NCBI GenBank assembly: GCA_016297495.1
Contig: JAEDGN010000081.1
Span: 1-8,104, forward strand
Direction of reading: 5' to 3'
From: Coprococcus sp.
GTDB taxonomy: Bacteria; Bacillota; Clostridia; Lachnospirales; Lachnospiraceae
DNA: 8,104 nt
Below, one piece after another: positions 1 through 6,342 of this stretch. How positions within the stretch are numbered: the first letter of the stretch is position 1; each line of letters starts with the position of its first letter. The notes beneath the pieces are model-generated. The model saw only the letters and a list, made by a program, of their open reading frames with translations, was not told where the DNA came from and did not search any database. The translations under genes and the position numbers were made by a program.

Positions 1-201
1 GTTTTCGTAGAGCTTCAGCGGGGAATCCGCGACGCGGAAGAGCACTTACAGGCTGCGCGTCGATTGTATAACAGCAACGTCACCGCCTATAATACGGCGA
101 TTGCTATGTTCCCGGCTAAGCTTTTAGCAGGGGCACGTCAGCCTGTGGAATTCTTTGCCGCAGAAACAAGTAAGAGCGAGGATGTAAAAATCACGTTCTG
201 A
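1..201 (+). CDS. lemA: LemA family protein, C-terminal part (gene runs in from the left edge)
   Basis: The frame is open from base 1 and gives the last 66 residues before TGA at 199-201. The segment has the LemA C-terminal pattern: a helix with AARRLYNSNVTAYN, then a short stretch with FP and an EFFAAE motif just before the tail. LemA proteins have an N-terminal membrane anchor, not visible here, and a helical bundle; their biochemical role is not settled. The next gene starts 17 nt downstream and is of the DUF3137 type, which commonly sits next to lemA, so the two are probably co-transcribed and may act together at the membrane. The family call rests on the C-terminal helices only. Confidence 0.85.
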   Translation, partial: VFVELQRGIRDAEEHLQAARRLYNSNVTAYNTAIAMFPAKLLAGARQPVEFFAAETSKSEDVKITF

Positions 202-218
202 GAAAGGAAGAGATGATT

Positions 219-1115
219 ATGGAAGAAAAGCAGATGATGACGAATGAGCAGTTGGAGGCTGAGCTCCAATCATTGCGCAGCAAGGCAACGATTGCCAGGG
301 TTCTGACATACGGCTCCGGCGCGGCGATGATTCTTTGTTTTATCACGGCGATGATTCCTCTGGCAATTTTCTGTCTTGTGCTTGCGCTGGTAGGAGGATA
401 CCAGCTGGAAAAGAGCAGCAGCACGCTTAAAAAGCTCCTTAGCGACAATATCATCAACGGTGTGCTGAAAGAGGCGCTTGGCGATGATGTGGAATATAAC
501 CCATGGGGCAGAATAAACCCTGGCAGCATGGTATTTCCGTTCTCTTATAACACCACGGCCGGCAGCGATCATATCAAGGCGGTCTACAATGGGCTTAACA
601 TTGAACTGGGCGACATCGAGTTAATTAATGAGCAGGAAACCACCGACGAAAACGGACAAACTGAAAAAAACCAAATTACACACTTTAAGGGGCAGTGGCT
701 TACCTGCGACTTTGGTAAGGAACTTGCCGGTGAAGTATATATCTCAGAGTGGGGCAAAAAAGATCGTAAACTTATGAAAAGTAATGTTTCAATGGATAAC
801 GAACAGTTTAGCAGGCGCTTCTGTGTAAGAGCGGATAATCCGGAGGAAGCTTACTACATCCTTACACCAAACATGATGGAATATATTATCAGTATGGCGG
901 ACAAGAGCGGCGGCATTGTCTATATTTCTTTTTTACGGAACGGAAAGCTGCACGTTGCGGTAAAGAGCGGGCGTGACTTCTTTGAACTTGGGAAAGATAA
1001 TGCGAATGTGGAAATACTGCGCCAGAAGTTTTTGGATGAGCTGCGCTGGTTCACCGATATTGTCGACACGCTGCGTGTGGAAGATACTATCTATAAGAAG
1101 GCGGCAAGCGTATGA
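219..1115 (+). CDS. DUF3137-type membrane protein
   Basis: This 298-residue protein has a charged N-terminal helix (about residues 1-25), a hydrophobic stretch at about 28-61 that could form two closely spaced membrane helices, and a soluble domain of about 235 residues. The soluble part has the DUF3137 layout: a segment around THFKGQWLTCDFGKEL (about 150-165), a later ADNPEEAYYILTP block, and a strand-rich section with SGGIVYISFLRNGKLHVAV. No catalytic motif is visible and the function is unknown. The ATG at 219 is preferred over ATG 213 because AGGAAG (205-210) lies 8 nt from it but only 2 nt from 213. It follows lemA by 17 nt and overlaps the next gene by 4 nt (ATGA), which suggests one operon with translational coupling. 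Confidence 0.8.
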   Translation: MEEKQMMTNEQLEAELQSLRSKATIARVLTYGSGAAMILCFITAMIPLAIFCLVLALVGGYQLEKSSSTLKKLLSDNIINGVLKEALGDDVEYNPWGRINPGSMVFPFSYNTTAGSDHIKAVYNGLNIELGDIELINEQETTDENGQTEKNQITHFKGQWLTCDFGKELAGEVYISEWGKKDRKLMKSNVSMDNEQFSRRFCVRADNPEEAYYILTPNMMEYIISMADKSGGIVYISFLRNGKLHVAVKSGRDFFELGKDNANVEILRQKFLDELRWFTDIVDTLRVEDTIYKKAASV

Positions 1116-1309
1116 CGCTGGGAATGGCTGTATTGCTGCTGGCAGTGGTAGTGGCAGGCATTGTGCCGGTCTTTCGGTATTTGCGGGAAAAGCCGAAACT
1201 ACGCATCATTTGTCTTGTACTGTTGTCTTTGATCGTAGTGGTTCTTGTCGGATATATTGCTCTGACTTTGATTTTTGTGGATGCGGTCAGAAACCAACCG
1301 CCTGCGTGA
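1112..1309 (+). CDS. Small two-helix membrane protein, unknown function
   Basis: This 65-residue protein is almost entirely membrane: one helix at about residues 3-22, a short positively charged loop (YLREKPKLR), and a second helix at about 32-56, ending in RNQPPA. The positive loop suggests that both ends face outward, or that the loop is cytoplasmic. The ATG overlaps the TGA of the upstream gene (ATGA at 1112-1115), and an AAGAAGG stretch at 1096-1102 can serve as its ribosome site. A strong terminator starts 33 nt after its stop, so it is the last gene of the lemA operon. I do not recognise a family. The overlap, the terminator placement and the clean helical pattern support a real gene. 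Confidence 0.72.
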   Translation: MTLGMAVLLLAVVVAGIVPVFRYLREKPKLRIICLVLLSLIVVVLVGYIALTLIFVDAVRNQPPA

Positions 1310-1341
1310 CAGGGCGGAATAATAATAGTTGAGAAGCGAAA

Positions 1342-1380
1342 AGCGAAAGTGTCCTTCAGGATACTTTCGCTCTTTTCTTA
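1342..1380 (+). terminator. Rho-independent terminator of the lemA operon
   Basis: A 13-bp stem (1342-1354 with 1359-1371, one G-T pair) closes a TTCA loop. It is followed by TCTTTTCTT on the + strand. It lies just after the small membrane protein gene and ahead of an intergenic stretch without genes. Confidence 0.9.
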
Positions 1381-1461
1381 TGTGCTGCGCACCCGAATTC
1401 GTCAGCTGACAGTGATTAGTTAAGTAAATATTTGGATCATGAGATTTATAACGAAAATGAT

Positions 1462-1491
1462 ATATTTTTAGAGGAAAATCAGTGTTACAAT
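1462..1491 (+). promoter_or_regulatory. Candidate extended -10 promoter for the phosphatase gene
   Basis: TGTTACAAT at 1483-1491 fits an extended -10 (TGn followed by TACAAT). The upstream T-rich stretch at 1462-1469 gives only a poor -35, which extended -10 promoters tolerate. It would start transcription around 1498, about 54 nt before the chosen ATG. The rest of 1381-1461 shows no gene; it holds a perfect 10-bp palindrome, GTCAGCTGAC, at 1401-1410 of unknown meaning. Confidence 0.4.
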
Positions 1492-1551
1492 AAGATATTA
1501 AGATGTTTTGATTTTCTGTTAAGGAGTATGATCAGGAAGGGAGACGGCTTG

Positions 1552-2004
1552 ATGAAACGTGTATTAGTAAAATCTGTTTTTGATGCTTTTGAATACGTAA
1601 TGCAGCATTATTATCCTGCTGGTCTGGAGGAGATGGTTGAAAAATCAGATACTTATGCAGTGATATCGATCCAGGATTCACATACGAATGGTTTTGGAAT
1701 TACATTTTCAGAGAACAAATACTGCAAAGGGGTTCTGACTTTACAATTTGATGATATCATCCGCCCGGTAGAAGGTGCTGTTTTGTTTTCCGAAGACATG
1801 GCCGTGCAAATTATTAAATTTATAAGAAAACATAAAGCGGTTGACACGCTGCTCATCCACTGTTATGCAGGGCAGTCACGTTCCAGGGCAGTAGGAGCAT
1901 TTGCAGTCTGGTTACTTGGAGGTGATAATTCTAATTACTTCAAAAAGTATAATCCAAACGAATATGTGTACGATAAACTTATGGAAACGGCAAGTTATTT
2001 ATAG
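1552..2004 (+). CDS. Small protein tyrosine / dual-specificity phosphatase-like protein
   Basis: This 150-residue protein carries the Cys-x5-Arg phosphatase loop as HCYAGQSRS at residues 103-111, with the nucleophile at Cys104 and the phosphate-binding Arg at 110. A hydrophobic strand (DTLLI) precedes the loop and a helix (RAVGAFAVWLL) follows, as expected for the fold. FDD at 66-68 is a plausible source of the general acid. The length is typical of minimal bacterial dual-specificity-like phosphatases, and there is no signal peptide or membrane segment, so it should be cytoplasmic. The frame is open back to a TTG at 1432, but ATG 1552 is chosen because GGAAGGGAG (1535-1543) sits 8 nt before it; ATG 1528 has its ribosome site too close. 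No partner kinase lies next to it, and the substrate cannot be told. Confidence 0.82.
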   Translation: MKRVLVKSVFDAFEYVMQHYYPAGLEEMVEKSDTYAVISIQDSHTNGFGITFSENKYCKGVLTLQFDDIIRPVEGAVLFSEDMAVQIIKFIRKHKAVDTLLIHCYAGQSRSRAVGAFAVWLLGGDNSNYFKKYNPNEYVYDKLMETASYL

Positions 2005-2065
2005 TCCTTTTCTACATAAAATTAGTCACCTGCATACAGCGGTATTGTTTCAGCATAGAATCCAA

Positions 2066-2097
2066 TTGACATTTCCTTTCGGATATACGATGATAAT
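2066..2097 (+). promoter_or_regulatory. Possible promoter ahead of the capA-like gene
   Basis: A perfect -35 hexamer TTGACA lies at 2066-2071. The best-looking -10 (GATAAT, 2092-2097) is 20 bp away, which is longer than normal; at 17-18 bp the sequence is only GATGAT or ATGATA. The promoter is therefore uncertain. The remaining intergenic bases (2005-2145) show no terminator and no small gene. Confidence 0.35.
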
Positions 2098-2145
2098 AGA
2101 TGAGAGGATATGTACAGAACAGAATGAAGGAAGAGGTATACAGAA

Positions 2146-3309
2146 TTGAAGGCTAGGACAACAATTGCGTTTACGGGAGATATTGGTTTTGATAAATATA
2201 TGGACAGGAAATGGGAAGATGAGAAGCTTCTGGCGCCGGAGATCGTGCAGTTTCTGACAAGTGCGGACCATGTGGTTGCCAATGTGGAGGGACCGCTGGT
2301 GGACAATACGGCAACGCTGATGCAGGCTGCGGAAATGCGTCTGATGCATACCATCAATTCGGCTGCGGTAAAGGTATTGAGGGATATTGATGCGGACATC
2401 TGGAACTTATGCAATAATCATATCATGGATGCCGGACCGGAGGGACTTGCCATGACCCTTCGGGAGGCAGAAAAATTCGGCGCAAAGACTCTGGGTGTCG
2501 GCATGAATCTTAAAGAGGCAGCTGTTCCCGTCATTCTGGATGAAGCCGGCGGCATCGGCCTTTTGGGTGTCGGCTATCAGCGCGGCTGCAAACCGGCCGG
2601 AGAAGAGAAGGCGGGCTGTGTCAGCTGGAGTGATATGGAGACTATCCGGAATATGATCAATGAAATCAAGGCAAAATGCCGGTGGTGTGTGGTTGTATCC
2701 CATGGCGGCGAAGAATTTACAGCCATCCCTTCACCTTATACAAGGGAACGTTATCTTAAATTCCTGGAGATGGGCGCAGATCTCGTTGTGTCCCATCATC
2801 CCCATGTGCCGATGAATTATGAGACTGTGGGCGATAAGATGATTTTCTATTCCCTTGGTAATTTTATTTTTGATACGGATTATCAGCGCGCTCAGTATAA
2901 TACAGAAAAGGGCCTGCTGCTGAAGATTCATTTTACAGAGACAGAATATTCCTTCGAGGCATTCGGTTTAAAGATTAACCGTGAAAATGAGCGTATTGAG
3001 AGTGCTCCCCTTCCGAAAATTTTTGCGGATATTCAGGAGGAGGATTACAACAGGCTGGAGCCGCTGGCGGCGAAAATGTTCCTGGCAGCGACAAAGCGAC
3101 AGCAGCTTTTCCTTTATCCGGATAAATTCAAGGATGCCACAGAGGAACAGTGGAAGGAACATTTCTATGAACCAAAGCGGAGCGGCCGTGTTCCGGGAGA
3201 GGCTCTGGATTTTCAGATCATCTATCCAATTGCCCAGGAAGAAGCAAAAGGCGTCTGGAAGGAATGTGAGCTGGAAGATGTGAAGAAATATATTCTGGAG
3301 CAGATGTAA
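2146..3309 (+). CDS. CapA family protein (PGA_cap metallophosphatase-like domain)
   Basis: This 387-residue protein has the full set of CapA/PGA_cap motifs in order: FTGDI with Asp12, NVEGP (46-50), NNH (90-92), a SHGGEE block with His186, a SHHPH block (216-220), and YSLGNFIFD (235-243). These resemble the metal-binding positions of calcineurin-like phosphoesterases. The namesake CapA takes part in poly-gamma-glutamate capsule formation, but this copy has no signal peptide or membrane helix and no capB or capC beside it. A cytoplasmic metal-dependent hydrolase of unknown substrate is therefore likelier than a capsule role. A C-terminal region of about 125 residues follows the domain. The start is TTG at 2146, with AGGAAGAGG (2128-2136) 9 nt upstream; no ATG fits as well. 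The GC content is visibly higher than in the genes on either side. Confidence 0.85.
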   Translation: MKARTTIAFTGDIGFDKYMDRKWEDEKLLAPEIVQFLTSADHVVANVEGPLVDNTATLMQAAEMRLMHTINSAAVKVLRDIDADIWNLCNNHIMDAGPEGLAMTLREAEKFGAKTLGVGMNLKEAAVPVILDEAGGIGLLGVGYQRGCKPAGEEKAGCVSWSDMETIRNMINEIKAKCRWCVVVSHGGEEFTAIPSPYTRERYLKFLEMGADLVVSHHPHVPMNYETVGDKMIFYSLGNFIFDTDYQRAQYNTEKGLLLKIHFTETEYSFEAFGLKINRENERIESAPLPKIFADIQEEDYNRLEPLAAKMFLAATKRQQLFLYPDKFKDATEEQWKEHFYEPKRSGRVPGEALDFQIIYPIAQEEAKGVWKECELEDVKKYILEQM

Positions 3310-3313
3310 AATT

Positions 3314-3556
3314 TTAAAAAAGGATACCATCAAAATAACAGATGCCGACGGTATCGTGGTAATTCCACAGCGGGATGCCGCCGAGGTCCTGGAAGCTGCC
3401 CGACAGAATCTGGCCAATGAACAGGCCGAGATGCAGCGGATGCGCGACGGAAGCTACACACAGCAGAATCATCTGAAAACATTCACAGGACACTTTCTCG
3501 AGCAGGGCGGTAAGATTGTGGATCATGTGCCGTATATTATTGTGGAAAAAGTATAA
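3314..3556 (+). pseudogene. 3' remnant of an RraA-family gene
   Basis: Right after the capA stop the frame stays open from 3284 to TAA 3554-3556. From about 3314 it reads like the end of an RraA-family protein (aldolase/decarboxylase relatives of HMG aldolase): DTIKITDADGIVVIPQ, then a charged helix (AAEVLEAARQNLANEQAEMQ) and a C-terminal extension with FLEQGGKIVDH. The catalytic N-terminal three quarters are absent. There is no ATG in frame; a GTG at 3356 lies inside the conserved strand and has no ribosome site. I read this as a deletion remnant fused behind capA. The family call is from motif memory of the DADGVVVIP region only; a short unrelated protein starting at the GTG is possible but less likely. 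Confidence 0.6.
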
Positions 3557-3575
3557 AAGAAAATAAGAGCGTCTG

Positions 3576-3632
3576 ATTCTGGTTACTGTTTTATTTCTGG
3601 TATGAGAAAATAAAGCAGTAACCAGAATTTGC
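3576..3632 (+). terminator. Long hairpin, probable terminator
   Basis: A perfect 13-bp stem (3576-3588 with 3616-3628) is extended inward by a further near-match (TTTATTT against AAATAAA, with one mismatch and one bulge), leaving a small loop around 3598-3603. The + strand continues TTTGCTTTTAT, a moderate T-run. It separates the RraA-like remnant from the next promoter. The long arms could also mark a small mobile repeat. Confidence 0.6.
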
Positions 3633-3671
3633 TTTTATATGAAGCCATGAGGGAAAGATTTAAAATGTTAG

Positions 3672-3700
3672 TTGCAGATTAATATATCGATTGGTATAAT
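3672..3700 (+). promoter_or_regulatory. Promoter of the small-protein / zeta-like kinase pair
   Basis: TTGCAG (-35, 3672-3677) and TATAAT (-10, 3695-3700) are separated by exactly 17 bp, and TGG directly before the -10 makes it an extended -10. This is the best housekeeping-type promoter in the window. The -10 is part of a perfect 10-bp palindrome, TATAATTATA (3695-3704), followed by TTGTATAA. A repressor could bind there, as in self-regulated toxin-antitoxin units, but this is inference. Confidence 0.82.
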
Positions 3701-3749
3701 TATATTGTATAAATGGGAGTGAGACGATAAAAGAATGAGGTGAAGATGA

Positions 3750-3971
3750 TTGAATAGACAGGATTATATTAGTGATGAGCAGGTTGTAAAAAGGGCAAAT
3801 GCAGCTGTGAGGATTGAACTGGAGAAGAAAAAAGCAATGGATATTCCGGTTGCTGTTTTTGATAGAAAGACGCAGACTATTTATCAGGTAAACAGTGATG
3901 GTTCGAGAGTTGCTGTTGGTAGTCGAATACGGAGAGGGCGTTATAGTGAAAGAGTTGCAAAAAAAGCCTGA
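3750..3971 (+). CDS. Small basic protein upstream of zeta-like kinase (possible antitoxin)
   Basis: This 73-residue protein starts at TTG 3750 with a GAGGTG ribosome site (3737-3742) 7 nt upstream. It has a charged N-terminal helix (about 8-30, VVKRANAAVRIELEKKK), then a probable beta hairpin (PVAVFDRKTQTIYQVNSDGSR, about 33-53), and a very basic end (RIRRGRYSERVAKK). It shows no resemblance I can see to the epsilon antitoxin, which is a longer all-helical protein. Its last 26 nt overlap the kinase gene, so the two are made together. The position before a zeta-type kinase suggests an antitoxin or a partner protein; the basic end could bind DNA or RNA. This role is inferred from context only. 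Confidence 0.75.
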   Translation: MNRQDYISDEQVVKRANAAVRIELEKKKAMDIPVAVFDRKTQTIYQVNSDGSRVAVGSRIRRGRYSERVAKKA

Positions 3972-4548
3972 AATTGTTGTGTTTGCAGGTCCTAATGGTT
4001 CAGGAAAGAGTACTTTTACCGAATTATTAAAACCGCCGATAGATTATATTAATGCTGATGAAATTAAGAAAAATATAAAATGCACGGATTTAGAGGCAGC
4101 AAAGTTGGCGGAAAAACAACGAGAAGAACATCTGGAAAATACGGAAGAATTTTGTTTTGAGACAGTGATGTCAACGAATAGAAATATTGATTTGCTAAAG
4201 AGAGCGAAAGAAAAGGGATATTTCATCAGGTGTTATTATGTTTTGACGGCAGATCCAATGATAAACGTATATCGTGTCAAGTCCAGAGTAGAGTCTGGTG
4301 GTCATGATGTTCCGGAAGATAAAATTATTAATAGATATGATAAGGCATTAGAGTTGGTAAAAGATGTCGTTGCTGTTTCAGATATATGTCATATTTATGA
4401 TAATTCTGAAGAAAAGCCGTTTCGTATATTTAAAAAGAGAAAAGAACAGATGTATTTTGATGAGTGCGAAGATTGGTATGAAGAAGATATTGCATTGTTG
4501 ACACAAAGCAACGATATGATAAAAAAGAATTTGAATAATGATGTATAA
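3946..4548 (+). CDS. Zeta-toxin-like P-loop kinase (COG4185 type)
   Basis: This 200-residue protein has Walker A GPNGSGKST at residues 15-23 right at the N-terminus, then INADE (35-39), FETVMS (71-76), an arginine pair at 110 and 114 (YRVKSRV) and the block GGHDVPEDKIINRYDKAL (118-135). This order matches the zeta-toxin/COG4185 group, in which an Asp after the P-loop and later arginines handle the acceptor and ATP phosphates. Classical zeta toxins phosphorylate UDP-N-acetylglucosamine; whether this one does is unknown. GTG 3946 is chosen because GGAGAGG (3931-3937) is 8 nt upstream; the frame is open back to GTG 3895, but that start has no ribosome site and lies deep in the upstream gene. The gene is AT-rich compared with the flanking capA-like gene, which fits acquisition by transfer. 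Confidence 0.85.
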   Translation: MKELQKKPEIVVFAGPNGSGKSTFTELLKPPIDYINADEIKKNIKCTDLEAAKLAEKQREEHLENTEEFCFETVMSTNRNIDLLKRAKEKGYFIRCYYVLTADPMINVYRVKSRVESGGHDVPEDKIINRYDKALELVKDVVAVSDICHIYDNSEEKPFRIFKKRKEQMYFDECEDWYEEDIALLTQSNDMIKKNLNNDV

Positions 4549-4572
4549 CAAAAAATAAAAGAATATATGAAA

Positions 4573-4608
4573 CAGATAAGGCAGGCACTTCAGTGCCTGC
4601 TTTATCTG
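4573..4608 (-). terminator. Terminator hairpin between convergent units
   Basis: A 16-bp stem (4573-4588 with 4593-4608, one G-T pair) closes a TTCA/TGAA loop. On the - strand it follows the histidine kinase stop by 10 nt and runs into TTTC and T-rich sequence, so it should end the four-gene operon. On the + strand it follows the zeta-like gene by 24 nt but lacks a T-run, so it would act only weakly there. Confidence 0.8.
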
Positions 4609-4618
4609 CCTCGCAGAT

Positions 4619-5500
4619 TCAGAATTTTACATAAATACTGAACCTTGGCCGGTCATATTCTGCCCGGATACTGCCGTTCATCTGCTCCGTCAGGAATTTT
4701 GCGATGGAAAGGCCAAGACCTGTGGAGTTTCTGGCATTTTCAACAGAATAAAAACGGTCAAAGAGTTTTCCGACCTGTACTTCATTCAGGCCCGATGCAG
4801 TATTGGAGAATATGATCTCGCCGTCATCCTCCATGGTGATGGCAAGATCTCCGTCGCTGTATTTCAGGGCATTGTTCAGTATATTGCTGAATATTCTGGC
4901 GAGGGCGGCTTTATTTAGCTGACGTTCAATCCTCTTTTCTGTCATGTGGATGACCGGTATAATACCCTGTCTGGTCAGTGCTCCATAGAACCCGGCAATA
5001 CTTTCCTCAAGGACGGCGTTGATATGAACATTTTCCAGATCCATGTCATCACCGGTGGAGAGAATGACAGAATAGCGGAACAACTCTTCGGTCAACTGTT
5101 TCATGGCTTCGGTGCGGTTGGAGATAAGAGCCAGATAACGGGTGACAGCTTCGTTTTTATCCTCCTGCTCCAATAGATCCATATAACCGCAGATGGCCGT
5201 CAGAGGCGTACGCGGGTCATGGGAAATATTGGTAACGGATTCCTTTAGCTCCCGGTCGCCGTTCAGATATCGCAGGCGCTGTTTCCGAAGCAGGCGCAGC
5301 TGTTGATTGATGGACGCTGCCAGATGACGCATATGCCGGTCGCGGGTGGACAGGTCGATGAGGATATTGGTGTCTGTTGTGAGCCGGTCGGCAAATGCAT
5401 CCGCAATTTCATCTGCGTCTTTTTGAAGCAGACGTATTTTAACGATTAATAATAATATTACCAGCAGCAATATGCCGATGATGACCCACAACGGTTCCAT
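4619..5500 (-). CDS. Sensor histidine kinase of a peptide-resistance operon
   Basis: This 293-residue protein has one membrane helix at about 3-21, no sizeable outer domain, and a linker helix. The phosphoacceptor box is NISHDPRTPLTAI with His94. The ATP domain has an N-box SNILNNALKYS (205-215), FDRFYSVENARNSTGLGLS (247-265) as the F and G2 boxes, and IIFSNTASGL where a D-x-G-x-G box would normally lie. That last change is common in the Lachnospiraceae kinases paired with BcrA/LanF-type transporters. Pro96 stands where most relatives have Leu or Ile, one base away from CTG. The short input region suggests intramembrane sensing, perhaps through the ABC permease. The gene starts 8 nt after the permease stop with AGGTGA as ribosome site, and is the last gene before the terminator. 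Confidence 0.9.
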   Translation of the reverse strand: MEPLWVIIGILLLVILLLIVKIRLLQKDADEIADAFADRLTTDTNILIDLSTRDRHMRHLAASINQQLRLLRKQRLRYLNGDRELKESVTNISHDPRTPLTAICGYMDLLEQEDKNEAVTRYLALISNRTEAMKQLTEELFRYSVILSTGDDMDLENVHINAVLEESIAGFYGALTRQGIIPVIHMTEKRIERQLNKAALARIFSNILNNALKYSDGDLAITMEDDGEIIFSNTASGLNEVQVGKLFDRFYSVENARNSTGLGLSIAKFLTEQMNGSIRAEYDRPRFSIYVKF

Positions 5501-5508
5501 AAAATCAC

Positions 5509-6342
5509 CTACCTGATATTTTTTCTGCGGAAGGCAGCAAAGCCTGCCAGAGTTGTGCCGGCAGTTATGGTTATTGAGAACAGAATCTGGCGCAGCGGAT
5601 GTTCGATCGCGGTGTCTGACATCAGGAGCGTCTGGCCGGTAGGAAGGAAATCAAGCAGGCATTCACAGACAGTGCGTTCTGTACCGCTTAAGTACATTGG
5701 ATTGGGTGTAGGGTCCCGAATTTCCATACCATTGGCTGTGACCATAACGCCGCTTTCCATTTCCGGCTCGCACAGGCGGTCGTAGAGGGCACTGGATGCC
5801 AGCAGTATGCCCAGCCAGACAGTCAGGGTCAGCACAACGGTCAATGCTTTATTGTCAGCCATGGTGCCGACAAAGGTAAAGATGGCACTGAGAGCGGCTG
5901 TGAAACCGGCGGCAACAAGCAGGTAAACTAAAAATCCGGGAATGCCCATTTCCAAAGGACCGATCAGGAAGAATCCCGGTATCTCGCCCAACAGCCATGC
6001 AGCAATGAAACAAAGGCTTGCTGTAAAGCAGACGATAAAATTGGTCAGATAGATATGTCTGCGGGTATGACCGACAATCAGTTTATTCCGCATGGTGCCG
6101 TCGGCATACTCTGTTCCCAGAAACATACTGATGAATATGGCATCAAACAGCCCCATAAGAGGCGCAAGATTGAAGAAATAGTCATCCAGAGTCCTGACAT
6201 ATCCGCTCTGAGACATCACATCGGCGGAACGAGCGCTGTTGAGCATTGTTATGAGTGAAAAGATAAACATGACTGCTGCCATGATCCAGAACAGTTTGTC
6301 TTGTCACAGACGGGAGAAGCTGGCGGAGAGAAGTTTACGCAT
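5509..6342 (-). pseudogene. ABC-2 type permease (BcrB/LanE-like) with in-frame stop at codon 13
   Basis: The natural start is the ATG at 6342-6340. It has GGAGGTGG (6355-6348) just upstream and overlaps the ATPase stop by 8 nt, a typical coupled start. The frame reads MRKLLSASFSRL, then TGA (6306-6304), then QDKLFWIMAAVMF and on without another stop to TAG at 5511-5509, 277 codons in all. Relatives usually have Trp at this place (RLWK-type), so TGG to TGA is the simplest explanation. The rest looks intact: about six membrane helices and the family signature GTEYADGTMRNKLIVGHTR after the second helix. A restart at ATG 6282 is possible but has no ribosome site and shortens the first helix. The gene would supply the membrane channel of the peptide transporter. 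It is either a recent pseudogene, a read-through case or a sequencing error. Confidence 0.82.

Noticed and set aside
1401..1410. The palindrome GTCAGCTGAC as a regulator site
   Set aside because: A single 10-bp palindrome with no repeat elsewhere in the window and no clear promoter overlapping it; not enough to call an operator.
1432..1551. A 40-codon N-terminal extension of the phosphatase from TTG 1432
   Set aside because: It has no ribosome site, its composition is unlike a protein domain, and it spans the likely promoter; ATG 1552 has a well-placed site.
1901..2149. An 82-codon + strand frame between the phosphatase and capA
   Set aside because: It starts inside the phosphatase gene in another frame and has no ribosome site or domain; its end overlaps the capA start only by chance.
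2968..3417. A 149-codon - strand frame across the capA end
   Set aside because: It shows low-complexity shadow sequence opposite a well-supported CapA-like gene, with no recognisable domain.
3576..3628. A transposon end or CRISPR-like repeat
   Set aside because: There is only one inverted pair, no transposase and no regular spacing; a terminator is the simpler reading.
3895..3945. An earlier GTG start for the zeta-like kinase
   Set aside because: There is no ribosome site there, and it would add residues not expected before a P-loop that normally lies at the very start; GTG 3946 has GGAGAGG 8 nt upstream.
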